64,000 nucleotides of DNA from positions 1,116,001-1,180,000 of the forward strand of contig NZ_JANHAX010000001.1 of the NCBI RefSeq assembly GCF_030848945.1, written 5' to 3'. The position numbers and the translations under genes were made by a program. Of the stretch, positions 1-11,000 are shown piece after piece. Every line of letters begins with the position of its first letter. The stretch's first letter is position 1. The notes beneath the pieces are model-generated. The model saw nothing but the letters and a program-made list of their open reading frames with translations. It had not been told where the DNA came from and did no database searches. The DNA is from Marimonas arenosa (lineage in GTDB: Bacteria > Pseudomonadota > Alphaproteobacteria > Rhodobacterales > Rhodobacteraceae).

Positions 1-1
1 C

Positions 2-223
2 GACGTCGTGCTCTATGACCTGCCGCCGGCGCTGGCCTATGACGACGTGATCGCCTTCAAGAAGCATTTCGACGGGGTGCTGATGGTGGTTGGCGGCGGC
101 ACCACCACCGCCGACGAGGTGCGCGAAGCCATGCGCCGCCTGGGCGAGGACGTGCCGCTTCTCGGGGTCGTGCTCAACCAGGCCGAAACCGAATCCGGCC
201 AGGGCTACAGCTACGACTACTAA
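2..223 (+). CDS. Tyrosine-protein kinase (BY-kinase, CpsD/Wzc type), C-terminal fragment
   Basis: The gene enters from the left edge, and only its last 73 codons are present. The frame starts with DVVLYDLPPAL, which resembles the Walker B region of bacterial tyrosine kinases that control exopolysaccharide export. It ends in a short tyrosine-containing tail (GQGYSYDY), the usual autophosphorylation cluster of this family. Such kinases act at the inner membrane with a Wzz/GumC-type co-polymerase, and one is encoded convergently next door; the stop codons of the two genes overlap in the bases CTAA at 220-223. The ATP-binding Walker A part lies outside the window, so the assignment rests on the tail, the Walker B-like stretch and the neighbour. 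Confidence 0.75.
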   Translation, partial: DVVLYDLPPALAYDDVIAFKKHFDGVLMVVGGGTTTADEVREAMRRLGEDVPLLGVVLNQAETESGQGYSYDY

Positions 224-1551
224 TCCCGCACCGGTTGCGCCTTGCGCATCCGCTCGGCCACCACGCCGGTCACGGTTCCGATCATCTCTTTGACCACGCT
301 CCAGGCCGACAGGATCAACGCCACGGTCACGGCCAGCAACGTTACCCAGAACAGACGCTTGTGCCGCTTGCCCTGCTCGGTGGTCAGTTTCGGGATGGCA
401 ATCACAGCCTTCACGCCCAGCTCACGCTCCAACTGCGCCGGCGTGCGGATCACCGGGTTCATGATCTCCAGCAGGAAGGCCAATCCCACGCCCAGCAGCA
501 GGCTGACAGCCGCACCGACCGCTGCCTTCTTTTTGCGTGATCCGGAAACCGGGTTTTCAGGCACCAGAGCGGTTTCCAACACCTCGATCCGCTCGAACTG
601 CTCCTGGTTGGTCAGGGACTGCCCCATCTCCGCCTCGGTGGCGCGGCGGGTGATGACCGAATACTCGTCCCGCAATTGTTCAAGACTTCGGGTGAGAATG
701 CCGAATTGCCGCTCCACTTCCGGGGCGCTGGCAATGTTGGCCTCGATCTCGGCAATGCGTTGTTCGATCAGCGCCTGCTGCTGGCGCAGAAGTGTGCTTT
801 GCCGCTCGATCACCTCGGCGCGCTGGCGCGTCCGCGAGGCATCGAGCTCGATCAATCTCTGCTCAAGGTCGAGAAGCGTGGACTTCAACGTGCCAAGCTC
901 GTCGCGCTGGGCCGTGACACCGGCCGGCAGATATGGCGCATTGTCTTCCTTGAACGCCGCGATCTGAGTCTCAAGTACCGACATTTCCGCTTCGACCCGT
1001 GCCGCCTCGGCCTCGAAGAAGTCCAGGTTCAACTGGGCGGCGGCGGAAATACGCTGGCGATTGAGCCGCACCAGCTGATCGAGGAAATCATTGGCCAGAG
1101 CGGCGGCCACCTCGGGGTTCGCGTCCGTCACATTGATCGTCATGCCGGTGGGCACGCGTGGCGCGCCGAAGGCGGCATTCGGATCGTTGATCTGGGCAAT
1201 CCGAATGCTTTCGCGCAATCGGGCAACTTTCAGTGCCATCGACAGGTCGGTGTTGCCAAAAAGATCATAGCGATCCACCATCGCGATCAGGTTGTCGCGT
1301 GCCATCAATTGTTGCTCGAACAGGCGCAGGCGATGTTCCGAGCTGCTGGTGGCCGTGACCGGATCGGTTGAGCGCGCGTTGCGGACCGCCGGGTTTTCGA
1401 TCTGGGCCACCGCCGTCGCCTCATAGATCTTCGGATGTGATAGCACCCACCACACCGATGCCACCGTCCCCAACAACACCACAGCCGAAATCAGCACGAT
1501 GCGCCGGCGCATCATGTTCAGGAAATCCCCAAGCGACTGAATCTGGCCCAT
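220..1551 (-). CDS. Wzz/GumC-family polysaccharide chain-length determinant
   Basis: A 443-residue inner-membrane co-polymerase that sets exopolysaccharide chain length with a tyrosine kinase. A first membrane span lies at about residues 18-38. A long periplasmic part, rich in Glu, Gln, Leu and Arg (coiled coil), follows. A second span occurs near the KKKAAVGAAVSLLLGVGL segment with a PxxP-like run after it, and there is an extra hydrophobic segment close to the C-terminus. I chose the ATG at 1551 because the family begins a few residues before the first span; the frame is open upstream but that part is unlike the family. It is convergent with the kinase fragment. No kinase domain is fused, so kinase and co-polymerase are separate proteins, as is usual in alphaproteobacteria. 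Confidence 0.85.
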   Translation of the reverse strand: MGQIQSLGDFLNMMRRRIVLISAVVLLGTVASVWWVLSHPKIYEATAVAQIENPAVRNARSTDPVTATSSSEHRLRLFEQQLMARDNLIAMVDRYDLFGNTDLSMALKVARLRESIRIAQINDPNAAFGAPRVPTGMTINVTDANPEVAAALANDFLDQLVRLNRQRISAAAQLNLDFFEAEAARVEAEMSVLETQIAAFKEDNAPYLPAGVTAQRDELGTLKSTLLDLEQRLIELDASRTRQRAEVIERQSTLLRQQQALIEQRIAEIEANIASAPEVERQFGILTRSLEQLRDEYSVITRRATEAEMGQSLTNQEQFERIEVLETALVPENPVSGSRKKKAAVGAAVSLLLGVGLAFLLEIMNPVIRTPAQLERELGVKAVIAIPKLTTEQGKRHKRLFWVTLLAVTVALILSAWSVVKEMIGTVTGVVAERMRKAQPVRD

Positions 1552-1826
1552 CGTCCAAACCCCGTTTCTGTCGCGAAATCCCCTGCCCCCGCAGGAATTT
1601 TGCTGATTTTTTCTCCACCCCCGGTCGCATGGATCTCTTGGTGCGCACAGCGCAACCCCATGCCAGGCGTCCAGTTCCGCCAAGCCAGCAGGGTGGACTA
1701 GAGGCACTGTATGAAATCTGCCTCGATTTCGCCACTATTTTCACAAAATTGCCAGAAACTCACCGTTTCCGCACCCGCAACTCTCGCAACCGATCGGATC
1801 GTTGTTTTTCTTTTATTTTTAGTTCT

Positions 1827-2516
1827 TTACATCAAACACATGACGCAAAACAGGGTGCCACCCTCGACCCCGAACTGTCCCGTCAGCGGCTGGCCATCTC
1901 CAAACTCAGGCAAATCGCGCCGGAATTGTGCCACAAATCGGGCAGTGTCGACATCCACTTCAACGCGCAGATCGGTGAAGTCCAGGATCTCTTTCGTCAC
2001 CGGGTATTGCAGCTTGTAGGCGCATTCCTTGACCGAGAAGATCAGCCGTGCCGCCCGCCCGCGCGCATCTTTCGGCAGGCTGGCCAGCCAGGCCTGCTCC
2101 TGCGGCAGACAGACCACCGGTTCCAGCTCTGCCGGCAGGGCCAAATCCGGCTCGAGATCGACCGCCACGGAACGGCAGGCCTTGGCCCGCCCGACGATGG
2201 CGGCACAGGCGTCGTCGCAATGCGAGATCGACCCGATCAACCCCTCCGGCCAGACCGGCACCCGGTCTGGCGCCATCATCACCGGCGCGGGCCGCAGGCC
2301 CAACCCTGCCATCGCGCGACGCGCCGCTTTGCGTCCGGCCAGAAACTCGCGCCGCCTCCGTGGCACCGCCCGCGCCATCGCGGCAAGCTCGGTATCGAAG
2401 ACCTCGTCCCTCGGCACCTCGTCCCCCGGATCGGTGCAGGCCACCGCCAGGCCCGCCGGCAACAGCCCGGCCAGTCGCGCCTCGAGCATCGCCAGTCGGG
2501 AGAGGTCCAGCGCCAT
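1827..2516 (-). CDS. 4'-phosphopantetheinyl transferase (Sfp/EntD type)
   Basis: This 229-residue enzyme would attach phosphopantetheine from CoA to the carrier domains of the upstream PKS and NRPS. Family motifs are visible: GSISHCDD at about residue 95, the magnesium-binding VAVDLEPD with Asp120 and Glu122, and FSVKECAYK with Lys163 and Glu164. It starts three bases after the NRPS stop and is the last gene of the PKS-GT2-NRPS-PPTase operon, so it is probably dedicated to this pathway. The 275 bp between its stop and the Wzz gene hold no gene; the Wzz promoter is probably there. Confidence 0.88.
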   Translation of the reverse strand: MALDLSRLAMLEARLAGLLPAGLAVACTDPGDEVPRDEVFDTELAAMARAVPRRRREFLAGRKAARRAMAGLGLRPAPVMMAPDRVPVWPEGLIGSISHCDDACAAIVGRAKACRSVAVDLEPDLALPAELEPVVCLPQEQAWLASLPKDARGRAARLIFSVKECAYKLQYPVTKEILDFTDLRVEVDVDTARFVAQFRRDLPEFGDGQPLTGQFGVEGGTLFCVMCLM

Positions 2517-2519
2517 GGT

Positions 2520-5500
2520 TCAGGTTCTCGCCATCCGCCGCCGTGCCCGCATGTCGCGCCGCCGCGACATGGTATCTCGGCGCACGTCCTCGCGCTCCTC
2601 CGAGGCAGCCTTTGCCGCCGCAACCGGGGCCGGCGCCTCGCCCGCCGTGCTGCTGAGGTCGCGCACCCGCTGCGCCAGCCCTGCCAGCGTCGGGAAACGA
2701 AAGATGTCGGTGATTGCCAGTTTCGGAACGCCGCACAGCTCACGGATTTCCCGGTGCGCCTGCACCGCCAGCAACGAGTGCCCGCCAAGATCGAAGAAAC
2801 TGTCCTTGGCGCCGATGTGATCGACGCCCAGCACATGAGTCCACACCGCCGAGATATGCGCCTCGACCGAGCCCGCCTCGTGCAGCTTCTGTTCGCTGGC
2901 CTGCGCGGGCGCCGTCACCCGCATCGGCGCCGGCAGCGCCTTGCGGTCGACCTTCCTGTTCGGAGTGAGCGGGAACGCGTCGAGCCGCACGACATGACCC
3001 GGCACCATGAACTCGGGCAGGTCGCGCGCCAGCGCCGCCTTCAATGCGGCCTCGTCGGGCGCGGCGTCGCTCAGCACATAGGCCACCAGCCGCTTGTCTC
3101 CCGGGCTGTCTTCTCGCGCCATCACCACAGCCTGGCGAATGCCCGGCCGGTCCATCAGCCGGGCCTCGATTTCGCCCAGCTCGATGCGATAGCCGCGCAG
3201 TTTCACCTGGTGGTCGGCCCGGCCAAGGAAGTCGAGCTTGCCGTCCGCCCGCCACCGCACCAGGTCCCCCGTCCGGTACATCCGCCCGCCGTGGAACGGA
3301 TCTGCGACAAACCGCTCCGCCGTCAGGTCGTCGCGCTGCCAGTAGCCGCGCGTCACCCCGGCGCCGCCGACAAAGAGCTCCCCCGGCACCCCCACAGGCA
3401 CAGGCGCGCCGGCCTCGTCCAGCACGTAGACCCGGGTGTTGGCGACCGGCGTTCCGATATTCACCACCCCCTCGCCGGGCTGTGCGGTTTCCGTCGTCGA
3501 CCAGATCGTCGTTTCGGTCGGTCCGTACATGTTCTCGATGTGGGCCCCGGTGATTTGCGCGAACTCCTCGACCAGCGCGCCCGGCAGGGCCTCGCCGCCG
3601 ATCATCAGGTGTTTCACCCGGCCAAGCGCCATCCGCGCCTCCTCGTTCATCGCGATCATCCGTGCGAGGCTCGGCGTGCACTGCAGATGCGTCACCCCAT
3701 GCCGCACGATCTGCGCCGCGATGGAATAGTCGTCCTCGGCCATGCCTTCAGCCAGGTTGGCCTGTCGATGCACTTCGGCGAGGCGCGGCAGGCTCTCCAG
3801 CACCACCTCGGGGTCGATGCCATAGTCGATCAGGCAGCCGATCTCGGTCACGCCGATCCGCTTCAACTGCTCGACCCTGTCGAGCGCGTCCTCCACCGTT
3901 CCGAACAGTCCCGAATCCTCGAAATAACGCAGGAAAGCGAATTCCAGGATCCCTTCGAGATCTTCCTCGGTCAGGGTGTCCAGATCGAGCTCGAACGGGT
4001 TGTCCACGCCCTTCGGCCGCTTGAACGCCGGGAAGGTCCAGGCATATTGCTTGATCAGCACCGCCGCCGCGCTCAGGTAATCTTTCATCGGCCCGCGCGC
4101 GATCTCCTTGGCCTTCTCGCGGGTCTCGTCGATATAGGTGTGCAGCATCAGCGTGACGTTGAAATCGTCGGGATTGTGCCCCGCCTTGCGCAGCGCCTCG
4201 TGATAGATCTTGATCTTCTCGCCAACCTCGTCGATCGACTGGCCCAGAAGGTGGGTCAGCACGTTGGCCCCGATCTCGCCCGCCTCGCGCCAGGTTTGCG
4301 GGTTACCGGCGATGGTCAGCCACACCGGCAGTTCTCGCGACACCGGCCGCGGCTGGGTCAGCACGGCACAGTCCTTGCCATTGCCGTTGGGAAACTCGAC
4401 GGTCTCACCCCGCCACAAGGCGCGGATCTTTTCGATCGTGTCGAACATCGCCGCCTTGTTGGTAGGCGGCGCGTTTTCCGGGCGCAGCACAAAATCATCC
4501 GGCTGCCAGCCCGAGGCGATGCCCAGCCCCGCGCGCCCTTCGGTCAGGTTGTCGATCACGGCCCAGTCTTCGGCAATGCGCAGTGGATGGTGCAACGGCG
4601 CCACGCAAGACCCTGATCTCACTGATATATTCTTGGTCACAGCCGCAATCGCCGCCCCCGTCACCGCCGGGTTGGGATAAGGCCCGCCGAACGCCGCGAA
4701 ATGCCGCTCGGGCGTCCAGACGGCGGAAAACCCGTTGGCATCGGCAAATTTCGCACCGTCCAGCAACATCCGGTATTTCTGTTTGCCCGGCCCGTCGTCG
4801 TTGCCCCAGTAGAACAGGCCAAACTCCATCCCCTTGCCGGTCATCGCGATCCGGCCGTGGCTCACCAGCGTCCGGTTTTCGTCACCGCTCAAAACCAGCT
4901 TGAACCCACGGGCCAGTGTCCAGAACAGCTCCAGCACCGAGATGTCGAAGCTGAGCGACGTCACCGCCAGCCAGACGTTCCCCGCTTCATGCGGGATACG
5001 CGCATCCATGCCGGTGAAGAAGTTCGACACGTTACGATGCTCGACCATCACGCCCTTGGGCTTACCCGTCGACCCGGACGTATAGATCAGATAGGCGAGA
5101 TCGTCGCCCTTGACGTTGCTCTCGACATTGCTGTCCGGCGCCGCCCCGAGGCGCGGATCGTCGTCGAGCACCAGCGTGTCCGCCCGGGAAAGCGGCAGAG
5201 CGGCCATCGTGGCTCTGGTCGTAACGATCACCGGCGCTCCGCTGTCCTCGACATAGAGCGCAATCCGGTCGGCCGGGTAACTCGGGTCGAGCGGCACATA
5301 GGCGCCCCCGGCCTTGAGAATGCCCAGTGCTCCCGTCAGCAGATGCACGCTCCGTTCGGTTGCCAGCCCCACCAGCGAGCCGGGCGCCACCCCTATCTCG
5401 CGCAACACATGCGCGACCTTGTTGGCCTGGGCATTCAGCTCCGCATAGCTCAGGCTCTCGCCCTCGAAGACCAGCGCGACGGCATCCGGCGTCTTCTCCA

Positions 5501-7067
5501 CTTGGGCTTCGAAGGCCTGATGCACGCAAAGCTGCGGATCGAAATCCGTCTCCGTCGCGTTCCACGTCTCGAGGACCAGCGCGCGCTCTGCCTCGGGCAG
5601 CACCGGCATGTCCTTTGGATGCAGCTCCAAAACGCCCGGCACGCGGCTCAGATGCTCCATCCGCTTGGCCCAGAGCTGCGCCAGCGCCTCCGGCACCCGT
5701 CCCGCATCGTAGATCAGCGTGTCGGAAGTGAAACTCATCGCCGTGCCCGGCACCATGCCGGCATCACTGAGACCGATCGCCGGTTGCGTCACCCGCCCGA
5801 TCTCCCGGTCCCGCGCCTGCAAATCCAACGCGAAAACGGGCGCCTGACGCGCCGCCTCCAGATCGTCGCCGACCCGCACCGGCACCCAGTCGCTGACATA
5901 GCCCGGGGCCGCCACCCGGCCGTCGGCCGCAAAGGCCAGGTCGGCCACCCCGCTTTCAGACAGGGCCGCCACAAGACCCGCCGCCAGTCGCAACGTGTCA
6001 TCACCCGATATGGTCAGATCCAGCGCGATCTCGCGCGGTTCGCCCGGTGCCGCCCCAATGCCGGCCAGGTCCGCCGGCACCATCTCGCGCAGCCGCGTCC
6101 GCCAGCGCGCGTCGCCCTTCGCCGCCAGCGTCATCGCCTTGTCCAGCGCCGCGCCTGTGTCTGCGCCGGGCGAAGCGAGTACGTCACCCTTGGCGACCAG
6201 CGTCGGCAACAACACCTCGCCGCCGCAGATCGCGGTCACGGCCGACAGCACCACCGCACCCTCAGCGCAGGCGACCAGCAGCGCGTTGTCCTCGACTTCC
6301 AGCAACGTGCCCGGCGCTGCCGCGACAGGCTCTTTCGAAACCTTCGCGCCGCCCACCAGCAGCACGCGGCCGCCGGCCTCGATCTTCGGCATCACCAGCG
6401 GGTTCCAGTAGGGCCCATGATCCAGCGCCCGCACGAAACGTGTCACGCCCGTCGCGGTCGTCGTGAAATCAACACGCCCCGCAGCCGCCGGGCGCTTCAG
6501 GCGGCCATAGTAAGTTCGCCCCTCAAGAGACTGTTTTTCAAACGGAACCTCCGAACACTCCAGTTTTTCCAGCACCTCGTCAAAAGACCCGATCGCGGCC
6601 TCGTAAGCCTTGGTGTTCAGCGTCAGCGCCGTGTCGTTCGGCGTGATCTCGAAGCCGGCCCGGGCGACGACGCCGCCGGTATCGGCCTCGGCCTCCATCA
6701 TATGCCAGGCAACACCGTGCCGGGTCTCGCCTTCCAGCATGGCCCAGACCGGCGCGTTCAGCCCGGCATAGGCCGGCAGCGGCCCATCATGGAAATTCAC
6801 CGCTCCCCGGCGCGGCAGCGCCAACACCGCCCGCGGCAGCATGTCGAGATTGGCAATCGACAGAATCCAGTCATGCGCAACCGGCGCCAACCGGTCCGCC
6901 AACCCGGTACCCGGCGCAATCGCCGCGATGCCCCGCCCCTCGGCCCACCGGGACACCTCCGGGTTGCGGGTCACCACCGCCGCCAGCGCATGCCCCTGCG
7001 CCAGGGCCTTCTCGCCGCATTGCACGGCCAGGCTTTCATTGCCAATAATCACGAATACCTGGGACAT
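2520..7067 (-). CDS. NRPS: formyltransferase, condensation remnant, adenylation domain interrupted by FMN monooxygenase, carrier
   Basis: A 1515-residue multidomain protein. Residues 1-190 form a methionyl-tRNA-formyltransferase-like domain with Asn91, His93 and an EADTGG motif, followed to about 290 by its C-terminal subdomain. Residues 340-500 resemble only the end of a condensation domain; no HHxxxDG is present. The adenylation domain starts near 517 ([10 protein letters not shown] at 663-672, FDISVLE at 707-713) and is split by an insertion of about 370 residues (735-1105) that reads as an FMN-dependent luciferase-like monooxygenase of the MupA/Atu3671 type ([18 protein letters not shown]). 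Adenylation then resumes (YGPTETT at 1181, YRTGDL at 1264, NRKVDRKAL at 1370). The carrier has its serine at 1431 in FFDLGGHS. No thioesterase is present. Expected role: activates and oxidises an amino acid and N-formylates an amine. Substrate unknown. Confidence 0.85.
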   Translation of the reverse strand: MSQVFVIIGNESLAVQCGEKALAQGHALAAVVTRNPEVSRWAEGRGIAAIAPGTGLADRLAPVAHDWILSIANLDMLPRAVLALPRRGAVNFHDGPLPAYAGLNAPVWAMLEGETRHGVAWHMMEAEADTGGVVARAGFEITPNDTALTLNTKAYEAAIGSFDEVLEKLECSEVPFEKQSLEGRTYYGRLKRPAAAGRVDFTTTATGVTRFVRALDHGPYWNPLVMPKIEAGGRVLLVGGAKVSKEPVAAAPGTLLEVEDNALLVACAEGAVVLSAVTAICGGEVLLPTLVAKGDVLASPGADTGAALDKAMTLAAKGDARWRTRLREMVPADLAGIGAAPGEPREIALDLTISGDDTLRLAAGLVAALSESGVADLAFAADGRVAAPGYVSDWVPVRVGDDLEAARQAPVFALDLQARDREIGRVTQPAIGLSDAGMVPGTAMSFTSDTLIYDAGRVPEALAQLWAKRMEHLSRVPGVLELHPKDMPVLPEAERALVLETWNATETDFDPQLCVHQAFEAQVEKTPDAVALVFEGESLSYAELNAQANKVAHVLREIGVAPGSLVGLATERSVHLLTGALGILKAGGAYVPLDPSYPADRIALYVEDSGAPVIVTTRATMAALPLSRADTLVLDDDPRLGAAPDSNVESNVKGDDLAYLIYTSGSTGKPKGVMVEHRNVSNFFTGMDARIPHEAGNVWLAVTSLSFDISVLELFWTLARGFKLVLSGDENRTLVSHGRIAMTGKGMEFGLFYWGNDDGPGKQKYRMLLDGAKFADANGFSAVWTPERHFAAFGGPYPNPAVTGAAIAAVTKNISVRSGSCVAPLHHPLRIAEDWAVIDNLTEGRAGLGIASGWQPDDFVLRPENAPPTNKAAMFDTIEKIRALWRGETVEFPNGNGKDCAVLTQPRPVSRELPVWLTIAGNPQTWREAGEIGANVLTHLLGQSIDEVGEKIKIYHEALRKAGHNPDDFNVTLMLHTYIDETREKAKEIARGPMKDYLSAAAVLIKQYAWTFPAFKRPKGVDNPFELDLDTLTEEDLEGILEFAFLRYFEDSGLFGTVEDALDRVEQLKRIGVTEIGCLIDYGIDPEVVLESLPRLAEVHRQANLAEGMAEDDYSIAAQIVRHGVTHLQCTPSLARMIAMNEEARMALGRVKHLMIGGEALPGALVEEFAQITGAHIENMYGPTETTIWSTTETAQPGEGVVNIGTPVANTRVYVLDEAGAPVPVGVPGELFVGGAGVTRGYWQRDDLTAERFVADPFHGGRMYRTGDLVRWRADGKLDFLGRADHQVKLRGYRIELGEIEARLMDRPGIRQAVVMAREDSPGDKRLVAYVLSDAAPDEAALKAALARDLPEFMVPGHVVRLDAFPLTPNRKVDRKALPAPMRVTAPAQASEQKLHEAGSVEAHISAVWTHVLGVDHIGAKDSFFDLGGHSLLAVQAHREIRELCGVPKLAITDIFRFPTLAGLAQRVRDLSSTAGEAPAPVAAAKAASEEREDVRRDTMSRRRDMRARRRMART

Positions 7068-7068
7068 C

Positions 7069-8070
7069 TCACTTTCCTTCCCCGAAAGCAGTTCGCTTCA
7101 GCGCGTTTGCATCGCTTCTCGCCGGCACCTTGCCCCGAAACAGTGCCGTCATGTCATGCGCCAGCAGATGGCGCAGGAACCGGGGCGGATCGCCAGGCGG
7201 TTTTCCCCGCAGCAGCACCCGCCCGCGGTGGATCAGCCCCCCGGCCAGATGCGCCAGCGTCGCAAGAATAGCGTATAACCGCCCATGATTCTTCACGAAA
7301 TAGTGCCAGCGCGAATCGAACCAGTATTCCGGAACCCGGTCCCATTCCTTCATCCCGGTAGACACGGACCCGATATGCGTGACCTCGCTGTTGCGGACGT
7401 AGTGGGTCGGCCAGCCGGCCACCTTCGCCCGCCGGCACAGGTCGGTTTCCTCGAAATACAGAAAGAAGGTCTCGTCGAAGAGCCCGATCTCGTCCAGCAC
7501 CGCGGCCCGCATCATCAGGCTGGCGCCGGCCAGCCAGTCGACGGCTTGCGCATGATCCGGCACCGGCAACGGCACCACGTGATCGGCCAACATCCGGCTC
7601 ACCGGCCCGAACCGCGCCGCGCCTTCGAATTCGGACAGGATCGACGGGAACCGGAAAGCCGTGACATGGGTGTCACGTTCGGGCCCGTGAATATAGCTTC
7701 CGGCAAACCCCACTTCGGGGTGATTATCCAGATATTCCATAAGGATACGCACCGAACCTTCATCCGGAAACGCGTCCGAGTTCAGGATGTAGTAATAGTC
7801 CGGGTTCGCCCCGTCCGACAGCCCAGCGCGGATGCCGAAATTGTTACCCGCCCCAAAGCCGCCATTGCGCCCGGATTGCAGGACGCGAACGTCCCACCCC
7901 TTCTCGTCCACCCCGTCCCGCAGCATGTCGAACGAACCGTCGCCGCTGTCGTTGTCGACGATCACCAACTCGCCGTCGATCCCGTCCATCTCGCGCAACG
8001 CCGTCTCCGCCGCCGCCAGCGTCATCTCCGGCGTCCGGTAGTTCAGCACGATGGTCAGAAGCCGGGCCAT
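7069..8070 (-). CDS. Glycosyltransferase family 2 (rhamnosyltransferase-like)
   Basis: A 333-residue GT-A-fold enzyme. It begins with [12 protein letters not shown], has [10 protein letters not shown] for the nucleotide-sugar site, an NSDA sequence replacing the usual DxD, and [14 protein letters not shown] in the acceptor/base region, as in WbbL-like rhamnosyltransferases. It sits one base from the NRPS start and three bases from the PKS stop, so it is translationally linked to both. That suggests the polyketide/peptide product is glycosylated, or that a sugar of the polymer carries this product. The sugar donor cannot be told from sequence. Confidence 0.82.
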   Translation of the reverse strand: MARLLTIVLNYRTPEMTLAAAETALREMDGIDGELVIVDNDSGDGSFDMLRDGVDEKGWDVRVLQSGRNGGFGAGNNFGIRAGLSDGANPDYYYILNSDAFPDEGSVRILMEYLDNHPEVGFAGSYIHGPERDTHVTAFRFPSILSEFEGAARFGPVSRMLADHVVPLPVPDHAQAVDWLAGASLMMRAAVLDEIGLFDETFFLYFEETDLCRRAKVAGWPTHYVRNSEVTHIGSVSTGMKEWDRVPEYWFDSRWHYFVKNHGRLYAILATLAHLAGGLIHRGRVLLRGKPPGDPPRFLRHLLAHDMTALFRGKVPARSDANALKRTAFGEGK

Positions 8071-8073
8071 GGT

Positions 8074-11000
8074 TCACTCCGCCGCTTGCGTCCGGACTGG
8101 CAACGCCGCGACCCGGGCTGCCCGCGCCGCCGGGTTCTCGGCATCTTCGATGGCGCGCCGCATCCGCGCCGCCAGCACCCGCACATTGGGCTCCAGCACC
8201 ATCGAATCGTGGTCGCCTGGCACCTCGACCACCTCGATCAGCGGCACATAGGGCGTCCAGTCGTTGTCAGGGATGACATAGGCGCGCTCCGAGTTCACCC
8301 AGGCCCCGCCGCTGACCCGCCACTTGCCGACAAGCGGCGGGCGGAACAGCACCAGCGGCCCGTCCCAGGGTTTCAACTCATACTGCGCAACAGCGCCCAG
8401 GAAGGCCTGCTCGATCGCCGCATTGTGGAAGGAAACCTCTGCCTTTTCAGCCGGATCCACGTCTTTGCTACGGCGCTTTTCGAACTCCCAGGCCACCCGC
8501 CGTACCAGCCATTTGACAGGATAGGCAAAGCCGCCCGCTTTCAACTCATGCAACTGGATCGCCATCCGGTCGCGCGCCGCCAGCGGCCGGCGCTGCGGCA
8601 GGGGCGTATCCAGCATCACCAGGATCGCCACCTCCTCACCGGCGGCCTGCAACTGCTGCGCAATCTCATAGGCGATGATGCCACCGCCCGAGAACCCGCC
8701 CAGCATGTAGGGCCCCTTCGGCTGCACCGCGCGCATCTCGGCCAGGTAGTCGCGCGCCGCCTCGGCGACGGTGCCATGCGGGGCGTCCTCGCCCAGAAGC
8801 CCGCGCGCCTGCAGCCCGTAGAACGGCCGATCAACACCCAGAAGATGGGCCAGGTGGCGCAGGTTCAGCACGTTGCCGAACATGCCTGCGACCAGGAAGA
8901 ACGGTCGCCTTGGCCCCCCTTCGCCCTGGTGCATCGGCACGAGATGGGTGAACCGCCGCTCCGGCGGCTTTGCCGCCGGCGCCGCGCCGTCGTCTGACCT
9001 TTCGGCGCGAACCCCTTCTGCCTCAATCATTTTTCCGCATGCTCTGATCGTCGGCGCCTCGAACAGAACCGAGATTGGAAAATCGACCGCCCAGTGCTTC
9101 TTGACCATCGCAAACAGTCGTACCGCGATCAGGGAATGACCGCCCAGGTCGAAAAAATTGTCTTCCGCGCCGACATCCGTAACCCCCAGAAGCTCGCCCC
9201 AGAACTGCGCCAGTTTTTCCTCGATCGGGCCCTCGGGCGCGACATAGTCGGTGTCAAGGTCGGGACGCTGGAAGCCCTGAGCTTCGCCGTCCTCGGCATG
9301 ATCCGCCGCAGCCTGACGCACCAGGTCGGGCAGCGACAACGACGACACCACCACCTGGCTCGCCCCGGTCGCCAGCGCCCGCATAAAGGCCTCCGCGCCC
9401 TCCTCGGGGCGGATCCCCTGGGTCAGGTTGTGCCGTAACCGCTCCTCGGCTGGCGACAGTGGGCGGGTCTCGGCGGCATCGGGAAACTCAAGATCCGCCG
9501 CCCGCACCGCTCCGCCGGTCAGGGCAACACCGTCTTCCAGCCGCCGGACCGAGAAATTGTGGACCTCGACACAGACATTCCCCTGCGCATCGCAGATCGT
9601 CACGTCGAAGCTCGCCGCACCGGCCGCGGCCCGGTTCTCACCCGCGTTGCGAACCCAGCTCACAACCTCGCCCGGCAGCGGCCGATAGACCCGCACTGCC
9701 CCGTACGAGACCGGTGCCCAAAGGTGCCGGCCCTGATAGCCGTCGATCAGACGCATGGCCCAACCGGTCGCCAGGTCCATCATCCCGGGATGCAGCACGT
9801 AGCGGTCATCCTGCGCCGCCTGCGGCAATGATAGCCGCGCCATGCCCTCGCCGTCGCCCAAAGCGGTGCGGTGCAGCACCCGCCAGTGCGGTCCGAAGTT
9901 CAGATGCGCCTCCTGCGGTGCCCGCAGGCTGCGCCCCGGCGTCGCCTCATCCACCTCGCGGCAACGTGCCTCTACGGCGGCGATCTCAACCTTGCCCGGC
10001 GCGCCCAGCGGCAACAGCGACAGCGTTGCCTGGGCATTGGCCTCGAACCCGGTGCGGCCGTCGATCTCGCGCGCGCTCTGCACCCTCATGTCATAGCCCA
10101 AATCGTTCCGCGCCAGCACAACGCGCATCTCGCGCGGCCCATTGTCGGCCACGTCGAGCGGCCGCAGGAAGTACATGTCCCGGATTTCGAACCCGCCATT
10201 TTCGCCTTGTGCTTCAAGGGCTTGCGCGGCGATCTCCAGATAACCCGTGCCCGGCAGAAGCGCCTCGTTTTCCGCCGTCCGGTGCTCGCCGATCACCCAG
10301 TCGTCCACCGATAGCCGCCGCTTGAACATCCGGTCGCCGTCGCGGTCGAATGTCGCCACGTCGAGAAGCGGCTGGTCGACCGCCACTTCGCTGCGGTCCG
10401 GCTCGGTCCGACCGATGCCGAGCGCCTCCGCCGCCATGCCGACCTCGGCCCAAATGCCCCAGTTGAGGCTCAGCACCCGGGTCTTGCCCCCGGCCCGCGC
10501 CTTGGCAAAGGCGTTGAGATACTCGTTCGCCGCAACATAGTCGATCTGTCCTGCCGGCGCGGTCACTGTCGAGGACGACGAAAACAGCACCAGGACATCA
10601 AGGCTGCCATCCGGAAACAGCTGATCCAGCACCTGAAGCCCGTGAATCTTCGGCGTGAACACGTCCTCCACCGTCATCGGGCTCTTGGTCAGCAGCGGCT
10701 CGTCGGCGATCACCCCGGCGGCATGGATTACCCCGTTGACGGCCCCGAAGCGCATCGCCACCTGTTCCAGTGCGCCGCGCATCTCTTCCACGTTTGAGAC
10801 ATCGGCGGCCACCACCATCACTTGCCCGCCGGCGCTTTCCAGCCGTTCAATTGCCGCGATCCGACGCGACACCGCATCGTGGCTGCCGTGACGGCGGGTG
10901 TAGTCCGCCCAGTCGTCCCGCGGCGGCAGCGGCGTGCGCGCCATCAAAACCACCCGTGCCGCATGATCCCGTATCAACCTCTCGGCCAGGGTCAGGCCGA

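Noticed and set aside
1368..4616. Very long plus-strand open frame opposite the NRPS and PPTase
   Set aside because: It is an Arg/His/Pro/Gln-rich shadow typical of high-GC antisense frames; the minus strand codes for conserved NRPS motifs over the same bases.
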